Below, piece after piece: positions 58,839 through 64,000 of a DNA stretch of 64,000 nt (its first letter is position 1; the number at the start of each line of letters is the position of its first letter). The position numbers and the translations under genes were made by a program. Origin of the DNA: Bacillus sp. ISL-37 (GTDB lineage: Bacteria; Bacillota; Bacilli; Bacillales; Cytobacillaceae); contig NZ_JAGGQL010000028.1 in NCBI RefSeq assembly GCF_018613315.1, positions 1 through 64,000 of the forward strand, in the 5' to 3' direction. The notes under the pieces were generated by a model that did no database searches, had not been told where the DNA came from, and saw only the letters and a list, made by a program, of their open reading frames with translations.

Positions 58839-59258
58839 TACACCTCATACTCCCATAAGCCCAGCCTTCCTTTTGCCGGAATAAAGCGGCCCAGCATCTT
58901 CATATCCTGGACTTCCCAGACATACCCTCCCACTTTATAATCACCAAGGAAAAAGTCATTGCCAGATACCGCCCTTCCATCCTCCAACACTGCCCATGTC
59001 TCGTTGTTTTCCATCACTCTCAAACAATTAACAAGCTGGCAGACTGCAATGATCACGCCAGTCGGAAGATCCTCTGTCTTGTACCCATGTTTTAGAAGCA
59101 GCGACTTGATGGCCACATGACTGCAGACTCCCTTATCGACTTTTTTGCTGGTATGAATCGCAAGAGGGCCTCGATACTTCGTACTCCATGACCTCGTTTC
59201 ATATTGAGCCTCGCCCAAGACAAACAGACTCGCCCAGGGTCATTGACAACACCTTCAC
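58838..59258 (-). pseudogene. ASCH-domain protein gene, 5' frameshift
   Basis: The frame from about 59235 down reads SLFVLGEAQYETRSWSTKYR and continues as an ASCH domain to GRLGLWEYEV. Upstream, in another frame, GTG 59258 reads MKVLSMT, the expected beginning of such proteins (family pattern MKVLS..QPWASL). A small deletion at about 59237-59240, probably of QP codons, joins the two. AGGGGAT lies before GTG 59258. A shorter product from an internal TTG at 59218 would lack the first strand. ASCH domains bind RNA or nucleosides. Confidence 0.7.
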
Positions 59259-59358
59259 TCCAACCATCCCCTGCCTCAGAATAGCTATTTTGTCTATAGC
59301 GTTTCCAGGCAATCGCAAAAAAACACAGGACGTTCTCCTGTGTCATAAACTATTTCAG

Positions 59359-59853
59359 CTATTCATGGAACGCCGGAACCGTGTCCGTGTCCCAATGCCT
59401 GAGTAAATCACTAATTCCTTCCTCTGAGACAACCCGTATACCATTCCTTCTTAGTAAAGCAGCCGTGACACCATTTCCGGGTATTTTCTTACCCTGAAAC
59501 TCACCGTTATAAATCATCGAACTTCCGCACGAGGGACTGAATTCCTTAAGCACCACTACGGCAGCATGATATTCTTGTGCTTTTTCAAGAGTAAGATAAG
59601 CTCCCTTTATGTATAAATCCGTTACATCCCTGCCTGATTTTTCGAATACCCTGGCATTACCATCGAGGACATCATTTCCGTCCCCGCCAATGATTTCTGC
59701 AGGTTCTCGAGGAGTAGAAAATCCTCCAAGTAATTCAGGGCAAACAGCAATTGCCTTTTTCTGATCTACCAGTTGACTTATCTTATTGTTTAAAGAATGA
59801 GTAGCATTATATCTAACTTCTAATCCAGCTAAACATGAACTAACTAATATCAT
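59359..59853 (-). CDS. DUF523 protein
   Basis: A 164-residue soluble protein. Family-typical Cys sites are MILVSSCLAG, AVCPELLGGFSTPREPAEI and EFSPSCGSS. DUF523 proteins are small, Cys-rich and uncharacterised, possibly metal or sulfur related. The start at ATG 59853 has GAGGTGATCCC before it; the frame open to 59994 has none. Confidence 0.85.
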   Translation of the reverse strand: MILVSSCLAGLEVRYNATHSLNNKISQLVDQKKAIAVCPELLGGFSTPREPAEIIGGDGNDVLDGNARVFEKSGRDVTDLYIKGAYLTLEKAQEYHAAVVVLKEFSPSCGSSMIYNGEFQGKKIPGNGVTAALLRRNGIRVVSEEGISDLLRHWDTDTVPAFHE

Positions 59854-59869
59854 TGGGATCACCTCATAA

Positions 59870-60475
59870 TTAAGGAAGGTTGCGTAAGAAGTTCTGCATT
59901 CTGCTAAAAGCTTTCTGTGCTGATTCGGCATAATAGTTTGGGGAGTATGGGTCACTGAATCCGTGTTTTCCATATAATTTATGTATTTCAACATTCTTGT
60001 GATTTAAAGATGAAATTAACTCGTCTACATTAAAGGATCTTTCTTCTCGTGGAAAAAATAATATGGTAGGACATTGTGGCGTTAACTCTGCATAATTCCT
60101 AATCCGTGAACCATAGTATCCAACTATTCCATCCACATAATTTTCCTTACCACACAGCCAGGCAACAGTAGCCCCTACACTAAATCCAACAATATATATT
60201 TTTTCGTAATCATTTTTGACTTCAGACAAAATACTCTTTATGTTCTTTGCAGCGGCAACGAATCCTACGTTCTCCATAAAATTGCGATAAGCTAGTTCCT
60301 CTTGTGAATAATCATAAGCTAAGTCTTGATTCAATAAATTCGGACAGATCACATCGAAACTCTGACTAGAAAGTAATTCACAAAAAGTGTGAATATGTCG
60401 GTTAATTCCATAAATTTCGTGTATGACAAGGATTAGGGTATCAGATTTCTCACCTATTTTTATCATTTTGTGCAT
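59870..60475 (-). CDS. Dienelactone-hydrolase-like alpha/beta hydrolase
   Basis: A 201-residue protein. The nucleophile is in VGFSVGATVAW (Ser where dienelactone hydrolases have Cys), the Glu in VIHEIYGIN is the DLH oxyanion-region residue, and the catalytic His is in YGKHGFSDP. The start is ATG 60475 with AAGGAGCG nine bases before. The substrate is unknown; it ends 16 bases before the DUF523 start. Confidence 0.85.
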   Translation of the reverse strand: MHKMIKIGEKSDTLILVIHEIYGINRHIHTFCELLSSQSFDVICPNLLNQDLAYDYSQEELAYRNFMENVGFVAAAKNIKSILSEVKNDYEKIYIVGFSVGATVAWLCGKENYVDGIVGYYGSRIRNYAELTPQCPTILFFPREERSFNVDELISSLNHKNVEIHKLYGKHGFSDPYSPNYYAESAQKAFSRMQNFLRNLP

Positions 60476-60619
60476 CTGGACACGCTCCTTTTTGAAGAGA
60501 AGCCTACTATATTTCAATAAACCTAGCACCTAATTTAGTAAGCTTGATTATGACTTGCTTCAAATATTATAGAAGGCCTAGAACTAAGTTTGGTTTGTCA
60601 TTCCATATTGAGTTGCATT

Positions 60620-61285
60620 CTATTTGACCTGATTTCCCATCAATATACCTTTCAACTGTTCAACGCTTCCTACAATATAAGTAGGTTTGGAGTTACTTAG
60701 TTCCTCAAAAGACCCATATCCATACGTTACTCCAATTGAGTCAATCCCGTTGTTATTGGCACCCTCTATATCATGCTTCCTGTCGCCGATCATAATAAAA
60801 TCTTCTAACCTATGTGATTTGAACGCATCTAGTATGTATTGAATGATTTCAGTTTTTGATGATCTGGTTCCATCAAGGTTACTTCCAACAACAAGGTCAA
60901 AATAATGGTCAATCTCAAAATGCTTTAGTATTTGTTCGGAAAATACGGTAGGTTTCGATGTGGCAACAACTAAAATAAAATTCTGTTCCTTAAGAGCATG
61001 TAATAGTAATGGAATATTTGAGTATAACTCATTTTCATACATCCCCTTCTCCTTAAACCTTTCTCTGTAAAATTCAATTGCTTTTTTCGTTTGAATTTCA
61101 TCAAGATTGAAATATTCAGCGAAGGATACCTGAAGGGGAGGTCCAATAAAACCTTCAAGGTGATTTACTCCAGGTACTTCAATATTCATTTTCTGTAATG
61201 CGTATTGAACCGATCTGGTTATTCCTGCCTTTGGGTCTGAAATGGTTCCGTCTAAATCAAATAAAATGACTTTATATGTGGCCAT
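60620..61285 (-). CDS. HAD-family phosphatase (phosphoglycolate phosphatase type)
   Basis: A 221-residue protein. HAD motif I is ILFDLDGTISDPKAG, motif II around VVATSKPTVFSE, and motif III/IV FIMIGDRKHDIEGANNNGID. The cap insertion after motif I places it in the PGP/PpaX-like group. It dephosphorylates small phosphates; exact substrate unknown. GGAAGGGAG precedes the ATG. Confidence 0.88.
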   Translation of the reverse strand: MATYKVILFDLDGTISDPKAGITRSVQYALQKMNIEVPGVNHLEGFIGPPLQVSFAEYFNLDEIQTKKAIEFYRERFKEKGMYENELYSNIPLLLHALKEQNFILVVATSKPTVFSEQILKHFEIDHYFDLVVGSNLDGTRSSKTEIIQYILDAFKSHRLEDFIMIGDRKHDIEGANNNGIDSIGVTYGYGSFEELSNSKPTYIVGSVEQLKGILMGNQVK

Positions 61286-61490
61286 GTAAACTCCCTTCCA
61301 ATACCATTAATCATATATTCATTCAAACAATAGTAGCGTTAAACTGTTTAAAACTAAAACCCCCAATATTTAATAGTTCTCTACAAAAATCTATTCTTCC
61401 TTCAAGCGAGAGACAAGGGACGGTGCGCGGTTCTGCCGTCCTACAATTTACAGGACAAAAAACTTCGCTGTGTTCCAGAAGAATGTAAAA

Positions 61491-61518
61491 AAGACAGCGA
61501 AACGGTTTCGCTGTCTTA
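61491..61518 (-). terminator. Terminator of lutC
   Basis: AGACAGCGAAAC and GTTTCGCTGTCT pair on the minus strand, followed by T6. A near-identical hairpin lies at 52514. Confidence 0.85.
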
Positions 61519-61573
61519 CAAGATGACTAATTTTCCGATTCACGGGACACAAGAACCGTCCCCCATGTCCCAC

Positions 61574-62275
61574 CTAATCCACGACAATATAAGTGGCTTT
61601 AACAGGTCCATGGACTCCGACGATCAGGTTCATTTCGATGTCGGCGCTGTTGCTTGGGCCGGTGATGAAGCTGACATAGGAAGGGACGTCCTCGCCGCTG
61701 GCCTGGGCTTGATGGATTTTTCTGGCTGCCTGGGTCATCCGTGGTACCAGGGTGCTTTTCGGGATGATCGCGATAAATGTCCGCGGAAGCAAGCTGATCG
61801 AGCGGCCATTGTCTTTCGTATTGAATGATGTCACGGTGCCAGACTCAGCAAGTGTGATGTCACTGAATACAATCCCCACATCGGCGCGTTCTGCAATCTT
61901 TTGATTTTCCTTGCCTAGTGCCGAATCCCACACATGGACATCGAGCTGATCTTTCTGCTCTTCAAAAAACTCAGTCACTCCATACTCTTGATAACGGGCA
62001 TCTTTAGACGTGATGATTAGCTTGCCTTCATAGGCCTCCAGCGTTTCGTTCAACACCTTGGCCAGTCCATCCCGGTCCGTCCGTTTAAAATCGGTATGGA
62101 TGACTTTGCAATGCTTTTCAAGCACCTCGACCAATTCATCCTGGCTCATGCCTTTGAACACTTCATCCTGCGGGGTAACACTCCACTGAGGCCGCTCCAC
62201 TCCGGCTGTCCGGCGCTCCCGACCAAGTCTGGACGCCAGCTTATCTAAAAAGGCTTCTCGATTTTGGATGCTCAT
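61574..62275 (-). CDS. lutC: Lactate utilization protein C (LUD domain)
   Basis: A 233-residue soluble protein of the LUD family. Its latter half has the LUD signature [20 protein letters not shown] and [20 protein letters not shown], ending [15 protein letters not shown]. With LutA and LutB it oxidises L-lactate to pyruvate. Its ATG overlaps the lutB stop (ATGA), so the pair is coupled. Confidence 0.92.
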   Translation of the reverse strand: MSIQNREAFLDKLASRLGRERRTAGVERPQWSVTPQDEVFKGMSQDELVEVLEKHCKVIHTDFKRTDRDGLAKVLNETLEAYEGKLIITSKDARYQEYGVTEFFEEQKDQLDVHVWDSALGKENQKIAERADVGIVFSDITLAESGTVTSFNTKDNGRSISLLPRTFIAIIPKSTLVPRMTQAARKIHQAQASGEDVPSYVSFITGPSNSADIEMNLIVGVHGPVKATYIVVD

Positions 62276-63696
62276 TTGGATTCACCGTCTTTCTGTCTTT
62301 GCTTGAACCACGAACGGAACGATTGTCCTTGTGGCGCGTAAAAATCACGTACTTCCGTCCAGGCTTTTAATGGTCCTGGCCCGTTTTCAATCATCCCGTC
62401 TTTTGTCCATGGGCTAAGAGCCGGCTTAGCCATTTTTGCACTGAGATTATATACTGAAGGATTAGAACCCCATGCCGCAAAACCTTTCATCATCAACTTT
62501 TCAGCTGTTGGGGCCATATTTTTTTCCACAATGATTTGGCGATGGCGGATCAGATGCTCATGCAATGGAATTTTAACCGGACAAGCTTCGGTACACGCCG
62601 CACACAATGTCGATGCATAGGGAAGCTCTTTATGATCCTCATAACCCTCCAGCAGCGGAGTGATGACCGCACCGATTGGGCCTGGATAAATTGAGTTATA
62701 CGCATGTCCGCCGATATGACGGTAAACCGGACAAGTATTGATACAAGCCGCACAGCGAATGCAATGTAAGGCGGACTGAAACTCAGTACCGAGAATCTTA
62801 GAGCGGTCATTGTCAACAACAACCAGGTGGAATTCCTCCGGTCCATCGACCTCTTCATCAAGGCGTGCTCCGGTAAGCGCGGTAATATAGCTTGTTAGCT
62901 TCTGGCCAACTGCCGCACGTGTCAATAAGCTGACAAGGACCTCCATCTCTTCCCATGTCGGCACGATTCGCTCCATGCCCATGACCGTAATCACGGTATC
63001 CGGAAGAGCTGTCACCATTTCAGCGTTTCCTTCATTTGTGACCAGCGTGATCGACCCTGATTCTGCAATTGCAAAGTTACAGCCAGTCACACCAACATCC
63101 GCAGCTAAAAAGTCCTGACGCAGCTGCTCACGGGCAAAGGCAGCCAGTTCTTCAGGCGTATCAGATCCGGTATAGCCTTTTTTCTTCGCAAACGTCTCAC
63201 GGATTTGCTGTTTATTTTTATGCAGCGCAGGAGTTACGATATGGGATGGCGGATCTTCATCCAATTGTAGAATCCACTCGCCCAGATCCGATTCCACCAC
63301 TTCAGCGCCGACTTCCTCCAGCGCCTTATTCAAACCGATTTCCTCGGTTACCATCGATTTCGCTTTCACGACTTTTTTCGCTTGCTTCTTTATAATAATG
63401 TCTTTTACGTACTGGTTTGCTTCTTCCGCCGTCTCGGCAAAAAATACATGGCCGCCGCGTCTGGACACTTGCTCACTTAATTGCTGCAGATAGTAATCGA
63501 GGTTTTCCAGCGTATGGGTACGGATTTCTTCACCCAAATTGCGCCAATCCTCCCAGTTACCCAGTTCCTCAGCCTGTGTGATCCGGCCAGTCCGGAATCT
63601 CCCTTGCGCGGAGGAAACAGCCTGCCGCATAAAATCATCTTTTATTCCTTTTTGGATACGCTCTTTGTAAGGAATCTCGCCAATTTTGATGCTCAT
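62272..63696 (-). CDS. lutB: Lactate utilization iron-sulfur protein LutB
   Basis: A 474-residue protein. A LUD-like N-terminal domain is followed by two ferredoxin-type clusters: [15 protein letters not shown] and [19 protein letters not shown]. It is the electron-carrying subunit of LutABC. GGAGGGAAAAAAG precedes the start. Operon order lutA-lutB-lutC on the minus strand matches B. subtilis. Confidence 0.95.
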   Translation of the reverse strand: MSIKIGEIPYKERIQKGIKDDFMRQAVSSAQGRFRTGRITQAEELGNWEDWRNLGEEIRTHTLENLDYYLQQLSEQVSRRGGHVFFAETAEEANQYVKDIIIKKQAKKVVKAKSMVTEEIGLNKALEEVGAEVVESDLGEWILQLDEDPPSHIVTPALHKNKQQIRETFAKKKGYTGSDTPEELAAFAREQLRQDFLAADVGVTGCNFAIAESGSITLVTNEGNAEMVTALPDTVITVMGMERIVPTWEEMEVLVSLLTRAAVGQKLTSYITALTGARLDEEVDGPEEFHLVVVDNDRSKILGTEFQSALHCIRCAACINTCPVYRHIGGHAYNSIYPGPIGAVITPLLEGYEDHKELPYASTLCAACTEACPVKIPLHEHLIRHRQIIVEKNMAPTAEKLMMKGFAAWGSNPSVYNLSAKMAKPALSPWTKDGMIENGPGPLKAWTEVRDFYAPQGQSFRSWFKQRQKDGESK

Positions 63697-63714
63697 CTTT
63701 TTTCCCTCCGTTTC

Positions 63715-64000
63715 TTAGTGAGTATTTAAAATTTCCGTGATATGAATAATCTTCACTTTTTTGCCTTCGCGCTCCATGCGGCCGCCAATATTCATCAAGC
63801 AGCCCATATCCGCGCCAACCAAATATTCAGCTTGAGTTTCTGCCACGTGGCGAGACTTTTCACTTACCATCTCCTGCGAGATCACCGGGTTTTTCACGGC
63901 AAACGTTCCACCGAATCCACAGCAATCCTCTTCCCACGGCAGGTCAACCAACTCAACACCTCTGACATTCTGCAACAAGATTTTCGGCTGTTCTTTTACA
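63715..64000 (-). CDS. lutA: Lactate utilization protein LutA, partial (window edge)
   Basis: The last ~94 residues of a LutA/glycolate-oxidase-type Fe-S protein, open to the window edge. The CCG motif is present in WEEDCCGFGGTFAVKNP, followed by ADMGCLMNIGG. The N-terminal half and promoter lie outside the window. It precedes lutB by 18 bases. Confidence 0.9.
   Translation of the reverse strand, partial: VKEQPKILLQNVRGVELVDLPWEEDCCGFGGTFAVKNPVISQEMVSEKSRHVAETQAEYLVGADMGCLMNIGGRMEREGKKVKIIHITEILNTH

Noticed and set aside
59092-59346. 84-codon frame at the ASCH locus
   Set aside because: Overlaps the ASCH coding sequence in another frame and has no family match; the ASCH reading explains the region better.

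Overview
The window looks like chromosomal DNA of a Bacillaceae bacterium, in the broad Bacillus/Mesobacillus/Cytobacillus range. The evidence is strong AGGAGG-type ribosome binding sites, frequent TTG and GTG starts, many short hairpin-plus-T terminators, and typical Bacillus genes: LutABC, YtoQ, FbpB-family, BmrA-like, YknW/YknX remnants, DUF1659/DUF2922/YvrJ, DgcK-like, and a yybP-ykoY riboswitch. No rRNA, tRNA, prophage, CRISPR array or origin was seen.

Layout. 1-1067 is the 5' part of an IS3-family element (orfA plus a cut orfB with an A6G frameshift site). 1-11 kb holds a VOC protein, a secreted beta-propeller protein, a PAS-GAF-GGDEF-EAL protein, an XRE-membrane protein operon, a decayed yknWX fragment and a BmrA-like exporter. 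11.9-15.3 kb is an acetate-type symporter (DUF485 plus SSS) beside a divergent AraC-type regulator. 15.3-24 kb holds an MscS channel, a DUF438 hemerythrin-PAS protein, small membrane and PH-domain proteins, a 52-bp tandem repeat array, the DUF1659/DUF2922/YvrJ trio, an AraC-GyrI regulator, a GPR1/YaaH acetate transporter and a YwaF-like protein. 24.2-30.9 kb is a two-component system followed by two ABC-2 exporters. 31-43.7 kb is mostly housekeeping or unknown: TSUP permease, aldo/keto reductase, YtoQ, a manganese-riboswitch unit (FbpB-family peptide plus TerC), a second AraC-GyrI regulator, a serine hydrolase, an AlkD-like repair protein, a fused sigma-like/anti-sigma membrane protein and a diguanylate cyclase. 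44-52.5 kb holds a heptad-repeat coiled coil, a large membrane protein, an MFS/HxlR pair with a frameshifted regulator, a VTT protein, a Gfo/Idh/MocA oxidoreductase and threonine dehydratase. 52.5-64 kb holds PhoX-TatA-TatC, BioY-BioB under a BirA-type operator, Lrp/EamA, a frameshifted ASCH gene, DUF523, two hydrolases and lutCBA running off the right edge.

How the genes work together. Several units are coherent: PhoX with its own Tat translocase and a possible Pho box; biotin import plus last-step synthesis; lactate oxidation; two different acetate importers; TerC under Mn control; and an ABC exporter beside a two-component system.

The less explained layer is non-coding. There are two intergenic arrays of ATAGCGA boxes at exact 20-bp spacing with the same hairpin cap, a 52-bp array of TCCGATAGA dyads, a small 21-bp GTGCAAT array, two copies of a GCGCAAGCGCC repeat, near-identical terminators scattered over the window, and terminators whose hairpin contains the stop codon. 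Gene decay is also visible (yknWX, an HxlR regulator, an ASCH gene, and a duplicated histidine-kinase tail). I see no single large undescribed gene system. The periodic arrays, the fused sigma/anti-sigma protein and the riboswitch-FbpB-TerC unit are the best leads.
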